Source: Paenibacillus caseinilyticus (GTDB lineage Bacteria > Bacillota > Bacilli > Paenibacillales > NBRC-103111). Taken from it: a stretch of 64,000 bases of DNA. The notes below the pieces were generated by a model. It was not told where the DNA came from and searched no databases. It worked only from the letters and a program-made list of their open reading frames with translations. A program made the position numbers and the translations under genes. The DNA lies in the NCBI RefSeq assembly GCF_027533645.1, contig NZ_JAQAGY010000001.1, forward strand, positions 62,001-126,000. The letters run 5' to 3'. Below are positions 24,908 to 33,249 of the stretch, piece after piece (the stretch's first letter is position 1; the number at the start of each line of letters is the position of its first letter).

Positions 24908-26472
24908 TCTTTACTCTCCCCCGTGGCATAGTACATAATCTTCTCCTGCGTCGCTTCCTCGCGTGATAATTCCGCCCTTATCCGCCCTTCATGCATAACG
25001 AGAATCCGGTCACTCACGCCCAGAATCTCGGGCAATTCGGACGAAACCATGAGTACCGCGAGGCCCTTCCCGGCCAGCTCGCAGATGATTTTGTGAATTT
25101 CCGTTTTGGCTCCCACGTCCACTCCCCGTGTCGGCTCATCGAGGAGCAGAACCTTCGGCCCGATCGACAGCCACCTGGCAATCACGACCTTCTGCTGATT
25201 CCCCCCGCTCAGCCCCATCACGTTTTGGGCGGAAGTCGCCGTTTTTACCCCAAGCTCCCGAATGTACCGCTCCACTTCGGCATCCATATCCTTGTACCTG
25301 AGGATCTTCGCTTTGCGGTAACGGTGCATCTGATTCATGATGATGTTTTCCTTCACCGTAAGGTTGGGGAACAAGCCCTGCTCTTTCCTGCTCTCGGGTA
25401 CATGGGCAATCCCCAGCTCAATTGCATCCTGAGGGGAGGCGATATGCACCTGCTCTCCGTCCAAGCGGATGTGGCCGCTTGTCATTTTGCTTACGCCAAA
25501 GATGGTCCGAAGCAGCTCCGTTCTTCCAGCGCCCACGAGTCCGGCTAAGCCTACGATCTCCCCCGGACGGATCTTCAGCGACACGTTCTTGACCAGGGAG
25601 CGGTCGGAGACGCCAATCAATTCGAGTACCGGTTTGCTGATCCCAAGTGGAAGAGCTGCTGCGTTCGGCACGGACTTTCTTTGAAACAAATCATTCAATT
25701 CCCGTCCCACCATTAACTTCACCAGGTGGTCCGGATTCGTTTCCCCTATCGGCAGGCTTGCAATATACTGCCCATCCCGCATCACGGTGCAGCGGTCCGA
25801 TATGTGGAAGATCTCATCCATGCGATGGGAAATATACACGATCGCCACGCCTTTTTTCTTCAAATCTTCGATGATCACAAAGAGCTTATCGATTTCCTTA
25901 TCCGTTAAGGAGGCTGTCGGCTCGTCCATAATCAGGATCTCCGAGTTAAAGGACAGCGCTCTGGCAATCTCCACGATCTGCTGCTGGGCGACACTCAAGG
26001 CGGACACTTTCATTCGGGGATTCAGAGGGGACCCGATCGATTGGAGCACGGCTTCGGCTTTCTCATGGATTTCATTCCACTTGATGAGACCGAATGCATT
26101 CTTCGGGAACTTCGTTCCCATGAATATGTTCTCGCCAATCGTCAGGTTCGGCGACAAGCTGATTTCCTGATGAATGACACTGATGCCCCTGTTCCTTGCT
26201 TCCTGCGGGTTATTCCAAGCTACCTCGGCATTCTTGTAGACCATCTTTCCGGAATTCGGCCGGTGTATGCCTGAGATGATCTTCATCAATGTCGATTTGC
26301 CCGCCCCGTTCTCCCCCATTAAGGCGTGCACTTCCCCTTTATACAGCGTCAGGTTGATCTGGCGAAGAACCTGGACCCCGGAGAAGGATTTACAGATATC
26401 CTTCATTTGCAGAATCGTTTGATGCGGCAGCTCTCCCTGCAGCTTCACTTCCGGCTCCCTTACGACGGACAT
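24904..26472 (-). CDS. rbsA: Ribose-type sugar ABC transporter ATPase, tandem domains (RbsA-like)
   Basis: The 522-residue protein contains two ABC cassettes. The first has Walker A GENGAGKST, a variant signature LSVAQQQ and Walker B LIMDEPTASL. The second has a degenerate P-loop (GLVGAGRTELL), signature LSGGNQQKV and LLLDEPTRGVDVGAK. This asymmetry is normal for RbsA/MglA/XylG proteins. It works with the permease and binding protein encoded either side. Confidence 0.94.
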   Translation of the reverse strand: MSVVREPEVKLQGELPHQTILQMKDICKSFSGVQVLRQINLTLYKGEVHALMGENGAGKSTLMKIISGIHRPNSGKMVYKNAEVAWNNPQEARNRGISVIHQEISLSPNLTIGENIFMGTKFPKNAFGLIKWNEIHEKAEAVLQSIGSPLNPRMKVSALSVAQQQIVEIARALSFNSEILIMDEPTASLTDKEIDKLFVIIEDLKKKGVAIVYISHRMDEIFHISDRCTVMRDGQYIASLPIGETNPDHLVKLMVGRELNDLFQRKSVPNAAALPLGISKPVLELIGVSDRSLVKNVSLKIRPGEIVGLAGLVGAGRTELLRTIFGVSKMTSGHIRLDGEQVHIASPQDAIELGIAHVPESRKEQGLFPNLTVKENIIMNQMHRYRKAKILRYKDMDAEVERYIRELGVKTATSAQNVMGLSGGNQQKVVIARWLSIGPKVLLLDEPTRGVDVGAKTEIHKIICELAGKGLAVLMVSSELPEILGVSDRILVMHEGRIRAELSREEATQEKIMYYATGESKE

Positions 26473-26580
26473 ATGGCCTCACTCCCGAATGTTTCGTATC
26501 TGGTGAATTATGCTGCTATACCGTATGCACCCGGTGCGGTATCCCTGAAGACACCACACCCGCATGCCGGCGCTTACCTC

Positions 26581-27555
26581 TTACCAACCCCGATATTGAT
26601 CGACATTCTCCTGTGCGATCAGTTCCACGGGAATGAGCACTTTGGATTCGATGCTCTTGCCTTCCTTAAGCTGAAGCCCCAGCTCCACGGCCTTGATCAC
26701 CATTTCGTTCGGGAATTGAGCGGAGGTTGCGGCAAAAGCTTTCTTTTCTTTGAGAGCCGTTACAGCGTCAGGCGCGCCATCCACACCTACGATGAAGAAT
26801 TCGCTTCCCCGTCCGGCCTGCTCTGCGGCGATTTTGATCCCTACGCCTTCCGGGTCGTTAATGGCGAATACGGCATCGATCTTTTTGTTCGCCTGCAAAA
26901 TATTCTCCATAACCGACAAGGCCTTCTCCCGGTTGCCTTCGCCATTCTGCTTCGAGAGGACCTTGATCTCGGGATACTTCTTCATCACCTCTTCGAAGCC
27001 TCTGATACGGTCCGTTACCGCCGAGACGGGAGGACCATCCATAATGACGATATTGCCCTTACCGTTCAGGCGCTTCGCCAAGTATTCGCCCGCCAGGGTA
27101 CCGGCCATGACGTTGTCGGACATCACGACGGAGTTAATGCCGCCTTCCGCGAAGCCATCCACGGCGATGACAGGAATATTGGCCGCTTTCGCCTGGGCTA
27201 CAGCTGCAGCAATGCCTTTGGAATCAAAGGGGCTCAGCAGGATGAGGTCCACCTTCTTCGTGATGAAATCCTCAATCTGGGCGGTCTGCTTCGCGAGATC
27301 CTGATCGGCACTCACGGTGATCACTTCCGCGTTGAACTTGGAAGCCGCTTCTTGGGCTCCCTTCGACATCGCAACGAAGAACGGATTGCTTAATGTGGGG
27401 ACCGTCAAACCGATGCGCAGCTTCTTGGCAGCCGAGGCCGGCTGGGCATCGGATTTTGCACCGCCCGCAGGGTTGGCGCCGGAAGAGCAGGCCGACAGGA
27501 TGATGAACAACATAAAGGCCATGATCATTGCGATAGGTTTAGCCGTACGTTTCAT
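26581..27555 (-). CDS. rbsB: Ribose-type sugar-binding lipoprotein (RbsB-like)
   Basis: I place the start at ATG 27555, six bases after GGAGG; the frame runs 57 bp further upstream without a ribosome site. The 324-residue product has a lipobox LSAC (Cys23) and the Peripla_BP_4 fold (LTVPTLSNPFFVAMSKGAQE near residue 50, VFAINDPEGVGI). It is promoter-proximal in the transporter operon and presents the sugar to the RbsC-like permease. Three operators precede it. Confidence 0.93.
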   Translation of the reverse strand: MKRTAKPIAMIMAFMLFIILSACSSGANPAGGAKSDAQPASAAKKLRIGLTVPTLSNPFFVAMSKGAQEAASKFNAEVITVSADQDLAKQTAQIEDFITKKVDLILLSPFDSKGIAAAVAQAKAANIPVIAVDGFAEGGINSVVMSDNVMAGTLAGEYLAKRLNGKGNIVIMDGPPVSAVTDRIRGFEEVMKKYPEIKVLSKQNGEGNREKALSVMENILQANKKIDAVFAINDPEGVGIKIAAEQAGRGSEFFIVGVDGAPDAVTALKEKKAFAATSAQFPNEMVIKAVELGLQLKEGKSIESKVLIPVELIAQENVDQYRGW

Positions 27556-27678
27556 TTGGTTTCCTCCCATAGCTTCTACTATTTTTGTACTGTTTTTGCT
27601 ATTGACCACCATTTTTTGAAGATTCCCTATAGCCGCTCGTTGACCACCTCCCTTCCTGGATTCGTTGGTCAGATGCCA

Positions 27679-27695
27679 GTTAATCGATTACGTAA
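27679..27695. promoter_or_regulatory. Operator copy 1, GTTAATCGATTACGTAA
   Basis: The core TAATCGATTA is a perfect 10-bp palindrome centred on CG, the LacI-family form. It is the copy nearest the binding-protein gene. Confidence 0.75.
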
Positions 27696-27745
27696 GGGCT
27701 GTAAGGTGAGATCGGATGGCTCAGCCTCATGCCATACGCACCTTG

Positions 27746-27762
27746 GTTAATCGATTACGTAA
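27746..27762. promoter_or_regulatory. Operator copy 2, GTTAATCGATTACGTAA
   Basis: All 17 bases are identical to copy 1, with 67 bp between the starts. The strict conservation beyond the palindromic core argues for one dedicated repressor. Confidence 0.75.
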
Positions 27763-27808
27763 CGAGTAGGATCCGACAATCGCTCACGATTCCTGCCCTC
27801 TCCTGTTA

Positions 27809-27825
27809 GTTAATCGATTACGTTG
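27809..27825. promoter_or_regulatory. Operator copy 3, GTTAATCGATTACGTTG
   Basis: Identical to the other copies for 15 of 17 bases, 63 bp from copy 2. The near-equal spacing of about six helical turns would suit repressor looping. Confidence 0.7.
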
Positions 27826-28116
27826 ACACCCGCCCGAAATGTAATCGCATTCAAATTTCGATGCTTGAATTATATGTCCTAATATTTGGTTATGTCAATC
27901 CTTATTTTTGGAATCTTGCGCCAGAACCATTCATAGTGACATCTGGCAGTTGTTTTACTGTAATGACTTCGTCGCCATAACGAGGCTGAAGCTGCTGCCA
28001 ACATGGCGGAGCGCCCCCCCCCCCCAACTATACGGGGGCGATCACCTCCAATCCCACAACTATAGGGCGGATATAGATGGATTAACCGGCCCTAGCCGAT
28101 CATCCCTTGCTCTCAG

Positions 28117-28159
28117 GATAAACGGCTTCGCCGTCCTTTAGGGACGATGCGCGTTTATA
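28117..28159. repeat. Dispersed palindromic repeat, copy 2
   Basis: Starts GATAAACG and ends with the same 18 bases as the element at 22593-22633, with a different middle (CTTCGCCGTCC...). It is not next to a gene end, which suggests a mobile or dispersed intergenic repeat and not a simple terminator. Confidence 0.5.
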
Positions 28160-28241
28160 GAAATCCGGCCGTGGAACAGCAGCTGGTCGGCTGCTCCGCG
28201 TTGATCCTCCACGCTGTGCCGAACCTTTGCTCTAGGATTTG

Positions 28242-28292
28242 AACAAAACCAGCCGCGGCCCGGTCATGAACCGAACTACGGCTGGTTTTGTT
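28242..28292. terminator. Terminator downstream of the monooxygenase gene
   Basis: AACAAAACCAGCCG (28242-28255) pairs over 14 bp with CGGCTGGTTTTGTT (28279-28292). On the reverse strand it ends in GTTTTGTT after the gene at 28428-28739. Confidence 0.8.
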
Positions 28293-28427
28293 GTAAAGAG
28301 GCTTTGGAGCCCCCCTGTATCATGACTCAATGACTACCCTCTCCTCCGGGAAGCACATTGCTGCTGCATTGCTCCCCGGATCGCCCGCAGGTCATCGGGT
28401 GCCTGTATTCCATGCCCTTCTTGCGGC

Positions 28428-28739
28428 TTATGCCAATGAGAAGCCCTTGCCGCCGACTGGCCGCAGTTTTGCTCCATCAACGCCGGCAATATACGGCATC
28501 GCCTGCGCGATCGCCGCTCGGGTCTCCGCTTGGGCGAGAACTTCGGCATGGGCCTCCGGGCTCGTCCAGATCTCCGTTACCCATATCGTATCCGGGTTCG
28601 TTTCCGAGATATGGATGATATAGGATTCACAAGCTTGGTTAGCTTGAGCGGAAGCTGCAGCTTCCAGCAGCAATCCTGCCAAGGTTTCTCCTTCGCCTGC
28701 CTTGGCCGTGAATTTCGCAACCATCGAAAATTTCTGCAT
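28428..28739 (-). CDS. Antibiotic-biosynthesis-monooxygenase (ABM) domain protein, putative quinol monooxygenase
   Basis: ATG 28739 has AGGAGG nine bases upstream and gives 103 residues; the open frame extends further upstream but without translation signals. The sequence fits the ABM ferredoxin-like fold of YgiN-type enzymes (FTAKAGEGETLAGLL, then VTEIWTSPEAHAEVLA). Such dimers oxidise quinols or polyketide-like substrates without a cofactor. A perfect inverted repeat at 28789-28809 lies 50 bp upstream and probably binds a redox- or aromatic-responsive repressor. Confidence 0.85.
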   Translation of the reverse strand: MQKFSMVAKFTAKAGEGETLAGLLLEAAASAQANQACESYIIHISETNPDTIWVTEIWTSPEAHAEVLAQAETRAAIAQAMPYIAGVDGAKLRPVGGKGFSLA

Positions 28740-28788
28740 TTTGTGTACCCTCCTATGACATTTCATATCTTCTTTATGATAAGTCACG

Positions 28789-28809
28789 TTTACAATGGTG
28801 TATTGTAAA
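28789..28809. promoter_or_regulatory. 21-bp inverted repeat upstream of the monooxygenase gene
   Basis: TTTACAAT-GGTGT-ATTGTAAA is a perfect dyad with 8-bp arms. It resembles HxlR/MarR/TetR-type operators. It lies in the gap between the ABM gene (reverse) and the AraC gene at 29045 (forward); no matching repressor gene is adjacent. Confidence 0.65.
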
Positions 28810-29044
28810 AGTGCGACACGATAAGTCTGTAAATGGGGTATCCACAAATGGACAACCTGTCATATACTGGATTCATATTATTCTTTATAAGTTTATCATA
28901 GATCCGGGATGAGAATCGCAGCAGCTTCTTTTGTATGAACTACGGCGGCCGGGTCCTTGAGTCCCGCAATTCTGGTTTTATTTTTGGCCCGCTTTTGGAG
29001 AAATGTAATTCTTATACCTGGAGGTGCGGCAGGCGACCGCTCTT

Positions 29045-29926
29045 ATGAAGATGAACACTCGAATCATGAAGGTACCTCAAGGCTTGGCTGCAACCCTGAA
29101 GAACCAGAGGCTGTTACAGCTAAAGGGATTGACCGTTATCGAATCCTGCAGCCTTTCCGCCGGTACGCAAGGAGCGATGTACCTGGAGGATCATCTGCTC
29201 TTGTTTGTGCTGCAGGGCAAGTACACGGTGCGCTACGGAGAGCAGGAATTTACGGTTCACAAACACGAAATGGTCCTGCTGCAAAAAGCGATCGTCGTAC
29301 AGTATGAGAAGTGGGGCGAACCCCATCAGGATTATCTCCTCGAGTATATGATGTTCTTCCTCAAGGGTGATCTGCTTGCCGAATTCAGCAAGATGGCGAA
29401 GCATCCCCCCGGCCGGCCGGCGGCCCTGGTGCCGGTGACCGTCCAGCCGGTTACGGACCGCTTGACCGCCTACCTGGAATCGCTCAAGCCTCTATTCCAT
29501 GAACGGTCCGGGGTTGAGGAAGAATTAATACGTTTGAAGCTGCTCGAATTACTCTTCGATGTGGCCCATGCGAAAGCAGACCTGATGGGCCAGATGCTCC
29601 AGCTGGGACGGCAGCTCCCATCGAACCTTTCGAGCGTGGTCGAAGAGAATTTGTTGAACCCGGTGTCGGTCGATGACCTTGCTTATTTGTCGGGGAGAAG
29701 CTTGTCCAGCTTCAAACGGGAGTTCCAGTCCGTATATAACGTACCTCCCTCCCGATGGATTCGCGAACGCAGATTGGAGAAGGCCAAAGAGCTGTTGACC
29801 TCTTCGTCCATGTCGGTGACAGACATTTGCTTTTCCACCGGCTTCGAGAATGCTGCGCACTTCTCCAAAGCATTCAAAAAGCACTTCGGCTGCTCCCCCT
29901 CTTTATTCCGGCAGCAGCTCAGCTGA
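29045..29926 (+). CDS. AraC-family transcriptional regulator
   Basis: About 294 residues: a cupin-like N-terminal arm (LFVLQGKYTVRYGEQEFTV, HKHEMVLLQKA) and a C-terminal HTH pair (VDDLAYLSGRSLSSFKREFQ, VTDICFSTGFENAAHFSKAF). The start is uncertain: ATG 29045 has a weak AGGCGA site, while GTG 29024 directly abuts GGAGG; both are in frame. It lies immediately before, and on the same strand as, the SDR gene at 30106, a pairing common for AraC regulators and their target reductases. Confidence 0.85.
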   Translation: MKMNTRIMKVPQGLAATLKNQRLLQLKGLTVIESCSLSAGTQGAMYLEDHLLLFVLQGKYTVRYGEQEFTVHKHEMVLLQKAIVVQYEKWGEPHQDYLLEYMMFFLKGDLLAEFSKMAKHPPGRPAALVPVTVQPVTDRLTAYLESLKPLFHERSGVEEELIRLKLLELLFDVAHAKADLMGQMLQLGRQLPSNLSSVVEENLLNPVSVDDLAYLSGRSLSSFKREFQSVYNVPPSRWIRERRLEKAKELLTSSSMSVTDICFSTGFENAAHFSKAFKKHFGCSPSLFRQQLS

Positions 29927-29942
29927 ACATGAAGAGCCTGTA

Positions 29943-29986
29943 AGGCAGCCTGAGTTCACTAGTGACGGACTTAGGCTGCCTCTTTT
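29943..29986 (+). terminator. Terminator after the AraC gene
   Basis: AGGCAGCCT (29943-29951) pairs with AGGCTGCCT (29973-29981), with AGT/ACT extending the stem, followed by CTTTT. Confidence 0.8.
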
Positions 29987-30105
29987 ACTTTTTGAGCCAA
30001 TATGACAACGAACCTGGGCCGTATGGCAAAGCATCCTCCCCATCGATCCGGTAATCTATACCTTGTCAGGTAATACCACACGATGAAGAAGGGACGACAA
30101 CAAAC

Positions 30106-30957
30106 ATGAAACCGAAACAAAAGGTATGGATGATCACAGGTGCTTCCAGAGGCTTCGGCCTTGAAATTGCTCAAGCGGCATTGGAGGCAGGAGATCAAGT
30201 CGTCGCTGCCGTCCGCAGCAAGCCGGAGGAACTGGCTCACAAACTCCAAGACAACAAGAATCTGCTCGTGACTGTGCTGGATGTAACGGATGAGCGGCAG
30301 GCCGAGGATGCCGTTAAACAGGCAGTGGACCGATTTGGTGCCATTGATGTCCTCGTGAATAATGCGGGCTATGGTCTGCTCGCCGCGGTCGAGGAAGCCT
30401 CGGCCGAAGAAGTTAACCGCATTTTTGAGACCAATGTGTTCGGACTGCTGCACGTCACCCGCGCTGTTCTTCCGCAGATGCGCAAGCAGCGTTCCGGGCA
30501 TGTGATCAATATTTCCTCGGTGGGCGGATTAACGGGGATCGCCGGCTGGGGCCTGTACGGTTCGACGAAGTTCGCAGTAGAAGGCCTTACGGAGGCGATG
30601 GCTTCAGAGCTGTCTCCGCTGGGAATCCATGCGACCGCGGTGGAACCGGGCTTCTTCCGCACGGAATTCCTGGACACCTCATCCCTAAGCCGCAGCAGTC
30701 ACCAGATCGAGGATTATGCGGGAACCGTTGGCGAGATGCGCAGCTATGCAACGCAGGTGAACAAGAAACAGCCGGGAGACCCCCGCAAATTAGCGAAGGC
30801 CTTGATACAGCTGGCCGGCTCGGAGAACCCGCCCGTACACCTGCCGCTCGGCAAAGATACGCTTGACCTTTACCGGGCCAAGACCGCCGCGTTCGAAAGG
30901 GACATCGAAGCATGGTTCGATGTGATCGCCGGTACGGACCACGATGATGTAGGATGA
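30106..30957 (+). CDS. Short-chain dehydrogenase/reductase
   Basis: A 283-residue classical SDR: cofactor loop TGASRGFG (residues 11-18), DVLVNNAGYG, catalytic Ser in NISSVGG and Tyr/Lys in YGSTK, and PGFFRT. It belongs to the group often annotated as oxidoreductases similar to 17-beta-HSD-like or YkvO-like proteins. The AraC gene just upstream on the same strand is a likely regulator, though a terminator separates them. A very strong terminator follows. Confidence 0.92.
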   Translation: MKPKQKVWMITGASRGFGLEIAQAALEAGDQVVAAVRSKPEELAHKLQDNKNLLVTVLDVTDERQAEDAVKQAVDRFGAIDVLVNNAGYGLLAAVEEASAEEVNRIFETNVFGLLHVTRAVLPQMRKQRSGHVINISSVGGLTGIAGWGLYGSTKFAVEGLTEAMASELSPLGIHATAVEPGFFRTEFLDTSSLSRSSHQIEDYAGTVGEMRSYATQVNKKQPGDPRKLAKALIQLAGSENPPVHLPLGKDTLDLYRAKTAAFERDIEAWFDVIAGTDHDDVG

Positions 30958-30984
30958 GCCTCGAACCGGAGCGTCATCACGACG

Positions 30985-31034
30985 AAAGCGCAGGCAGCCT
31001 CGGACCTAACCGTCCATGCTGCCTGCGCTTTTAT
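30985..31034 (+). terminator. Strong terminator after the SDR gene
   Basis: AAAGCGCAGGCAGC (30985-30998) pairs perfectly with GCTGCCTGCGCTTT (31018-31031), followed by TATTTT. Confidence 0.9.
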
Positions 31035-31068
31035 TTTCGCATATCACATTCATGCTCATTTCACTTCT

Positions 31069-31302
31069 TTATAACTCATCCCCATCCCACCATCTCTTCC
31101 GGACGCCCAGGATGAATCCTTTGATCTCCTGTCCTTCCTCCGCCACGATCCCTCTAAATCCGGGGGTGTTGATATAATCACTTACATACTGTTCCGCAGC
31201 TTCCGGGGTCCAACGATCATTCCACGGCTCTTGATTAAATACTTCGATAAATAACGCCGTGCATGCCTGTAAATCATCAGGAGAAAACAGTCGTGTTATC
31301 AT
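31069..31302 (-). pseudogene. Truncated GNAT acetyltransferase (N-terminal half only)
   Basis: The frame from ATG 31302 encodes about 77 residues that match the start of a GNAT acetyltransferase (TRLFSPDDLQACTALFIEVF, then IKGFILGVRKRWWDGDEL). The acetyl-CoA loop (Q/RxxGxG/A) and the second half are absent. Right at the stop, a one-base shift would continue as DE-YKEVK, so a frameshift followed by loss of the rest is likely. The downstream SDR terminator now abuts the scar. It follows the membrane-protein gene at 31326 by 23 bp. Confidence 0.6.
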
Positions 31303-31325
31303 GGTTCCACTCTTTCTATATGGTC

Positions 31326-31790
31326 TCATTTCTTGATCAGCTCTTCAGGCATGATCCAGAACTGCTTTGTATCTTTATTTAATGTTAAGTGGATTGTTCT
31401 TTGCTCACCTTGCTTCAATCTCCTATAGCTTGTGCCCATGCTATAGACACTTCTGCCCGGAATGAACTGCAATCCACTCACTTGCCTGTTTTTATGCACA
31501 ACAAAATATTCGTTCACATCCAGTTCGCTTCCCTCATCAAGATGATAGGAAGTATGATTCCATTGGACGTTTTTGATCTTGATCTTCGTAGAGACTTGGT
31601 CATTCACTATGTTCTGTTCCCCCGTGCCTTCCACTGCCACTTCCACATCGGCTGGTACAGGTATAAAATCATAGATTTCCAATTCCTGGCTCGTCCGATC
31701 AAGTACCAGGAATTCATTCAATATGAAATAAGTCCCAAATATTCCACATAAAAAGAGTGCAAGCGATATTAGTAATTTCCTCTTACTCAC
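31326..31790 (-). CDS. Hypothetical membrane-anchored protein (154 aa)
   Basis: I place the start at GTG 31790, eight bases after TGGAGG, and not at the far upstream ATG, which overlaps the preceding gene. After SKRKLL comes one membrane helix (LISLALFLCGIFGTYFILNE). The remaining 120 residues are a predicted extracytoplasmic beta-rich domain with no cysteine. I do not recognise the family; its placement after an S1-domain gene and before a broken acetyltransferase gives no function. Confidence 0.6.
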   Translation of the reverse strand: MSKRKLLISLALFLCGIFGTYFILNEFLVLDRTSQELEIYDFIPVPADVEVAVEGTGEQNIVNDQVSTKIKIKNVQWNHTSYHLDEGSELDVNEYFVVHKNRQVSGLQFIPGRSVYSMGTSYRRLKQGEQRTIHLTLNKDTKQFWIMPEELIKK

Positions 31791-31849
31791 CGAATGGACC
31801 TCCACTGCTCTTACTCCGATTCCTGGGGCGAAGCTGCCTGCTTCTTGAG

Positions 31850-32338
31850 TTACTTTCCGTTCACTTCCGGGTCTTTCATAACGATCCATAAGTTCGAATC
31901 ATCAAATCCCGATATCTTCCCTTTGATCTTATTTCCCGGATAAATTTTATGTGCACCTGATACTCTTCTGCACTCCTCATAATCTGTGATACCATATCTG
32001 CCACCGCCAAGATCGATAATAATCCCCTGAGGGTATATGACTTCGATCTGTCCCTCTAATTCCATCCCCTCCTTCAACTTTCTCCTGGCTTCAATCCACT
32101 CATTCCTATACGGTTTATTTCCTAATTCCCAAAGTTCCTGAAATTCATTTTGTGGAATCAAAATACCATATTTAACGTCAATAGGTGCCTCTGACAAGCA
32201 AAAGTCAGGCCTGTTGGAAACTAACAAACTTTCCTTCTGCCCTACAATTTGTCGCATGGTTATACCTTCTGAATCAAGTTCAAAAAAGAAAGATTCTTCT
32301 CCTTCCTTCCATTCCTTTTTCAAGTACTTATATGTCAT
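31850..32338 (-). CDS. Hypothetical protein with C-terminal S1-like RNA-binding domain
   Basis: ATG 32338 follows an AAAGGA about 12 bases upstream and gives 162 residues. Residues about 90-157 look like an S1/OB-fold domain (GMELEGQIEVIYPQGIIIDL, then KIYPGNKIKGKISGFD). The first 85 residues, rich in Glu and Lys, are unfamiliar. Comparable small S1-type proteins occur beside Imm-type or colicin-immunity-like genes in bacilli, but nothing here shows such a role. It is followed 60 bp later by the membrane-anchored gene at 31326-31790. Confidence 0.6.
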   Translation of the reverse strand: MTYKYLKKEWKEGEESFFFELDSEGITMRQIVGQKESLLVSNRPDFCLSEAPIDVKYGILIPQNEFQELWELGNKPYRNEWIEARRKLKEGMELEGQIEVIYPQGIIIDLGGGRYGITDYEECRRVSGAHKIYPGNKIKGKISGFDDSNLWIVMKDPEVNGK

Positions 32339-32449
32339 AATGGGCTTCAATCCTTTTGAATTTGGGCATTTTCATATAGCGTCGTTGTATTCACGAGTCG
32401 GTCGCTGAATCCGCTTCTTTAGAAGAGGTATCTTGCGGACGGAGGCCCG

Positions 32450-32853
32450 TTAGGGTTTACTCTCATGTCTAAGATCTCCTTCATTGTTGACAAGGACCGG
32501 TTCTATATCAAATGCTAACGGATCACAGAGCAGGTTAGTTCCAGCATAAAACTTGCAGTTTTTAACTACAACTGGCCCCATAAACCAAGCATCAAAAAAA
32601 TCTACGAAGGCATTAAAACTACAATTGATTAATTGGACTTGGAAAGGGGCCTCATTGTGCCCACCACAATCAAAATAGAAAACTTCTTCAAATGTACAAC
32701 TATTGATCGTAAACCCCTTTAAAAAGTATGTTCCATGGAAACTTATAGACCCAATAGAACAATTGTGAAAACAACTTCTTCACAAAATTGAATAATAGTA
32801 AAATCAAGTTTATGGATGGAACAATTCTCAAATACGACACCAACTCTTATACT
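32450..32853 (-). pseudogene. Remnant of a beta-helix/pentapeptide-like repeat protein
   Basis: Reading the reverse strand with one frameshift near 32780 gives a run of short repeats with the pattern [IVF]-[NK]-x-C-x-[FI] (for example FENCSI, INSCTF, LINCSF, VKNCKF). This is the regular spacing of right-handed beta-helix or pentapeptide-repeat proteins. There is no start codon with a ribosome site, and each frame ends in a stop at the shift. It is a decayed gene. Confidence 0.5.
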
Positions 32854-33200
32854 TTATTGATGAGGAGCAGAGTTTCGATATTATTTCCGGGATTGAAAAT
32901 ATAATTTTAGCTGTTATGGTCATAGGATTATTCTCATTTTTATACCTGCGGAAGGGAAGAAAGGTATTGGTATTATCCTCATTACTTGTTCTGTTTCTTA
33001 TAGTAAGCTTGGGAATTTCTAGTATGATCATTCGTCACGAACTAAGTCAAAAATATCACGGAAAACATCCAGTAATTACGATCTTCCCATCCCCCACATG
33101 GTTTCATTGGAATTACTTTGTAAGAATTGATAACACTACCTCATTTTCAGGTTCTGCTTCTTTCTATCAGATAATTGACGATTCACTTATAGTACACTAG
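32841..33200 (+). pseudogene. C-terminal remnant of a membrane protein (possible YfhP/DUF457 metal-dependent hydrolase)
   Basis: The frame is open from 32802 to 33200, but the first ATG (32916) has no ribosome site and lies inside a membrane helix. It encodes two hydrophobic helices and then VITIFPSPTWFHWNYFVRID, which resembles the C-terminal part of YfhP-type membrane-bound hydrolases. The N-terminal half with the metal ligands is missing. It meets the beta-helix remnant head-on, so this stretch is a graveyard of partial genes. The family call is tentative. Confidence 0.4.
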
Positions 33201-33249
33201 GTTTTATATCTGCTAAAAATTCTAGTTCGGGACGGACCCCGAGGATTTT

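Larger units (their letters stand above)
27556..28427. other. Long intergenic region: operators, repeat, poly-C tract, hairpins; no gene
   Basis: This 870-bp gap contains three TTAATCGATTA operators (27679-27825), a run of 12 C (28014-28025), a second copy of the palindromic repeat (28117-28159), a hairpin GGAACAGCAGC/GGCTGCTCC near 28173-28197 and a strong terminator (28242-28292). Open frames here look like shadows: they lack ribosome sites and protein-like composition. Confidence 0.7.

Noticed and set aside
26326-27393. 355-residue forward frame opposite the ribose-type transporter genes
   Set aside because: It spans the rbsA-rbsB gap in antisense and has no start signal; both sense genes are firm.
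28021-28075. Repeated CAACTATA words as a possible short array
   Set aside because: Only two copies with unequal flanks; no regular spacing.
27908-28141. 77-residue forward frame in the rbs upstream gap
   Set aside because: No ribosome site, no recognisable motif, and it runs through the poly-C tract and the palindromic repeat.
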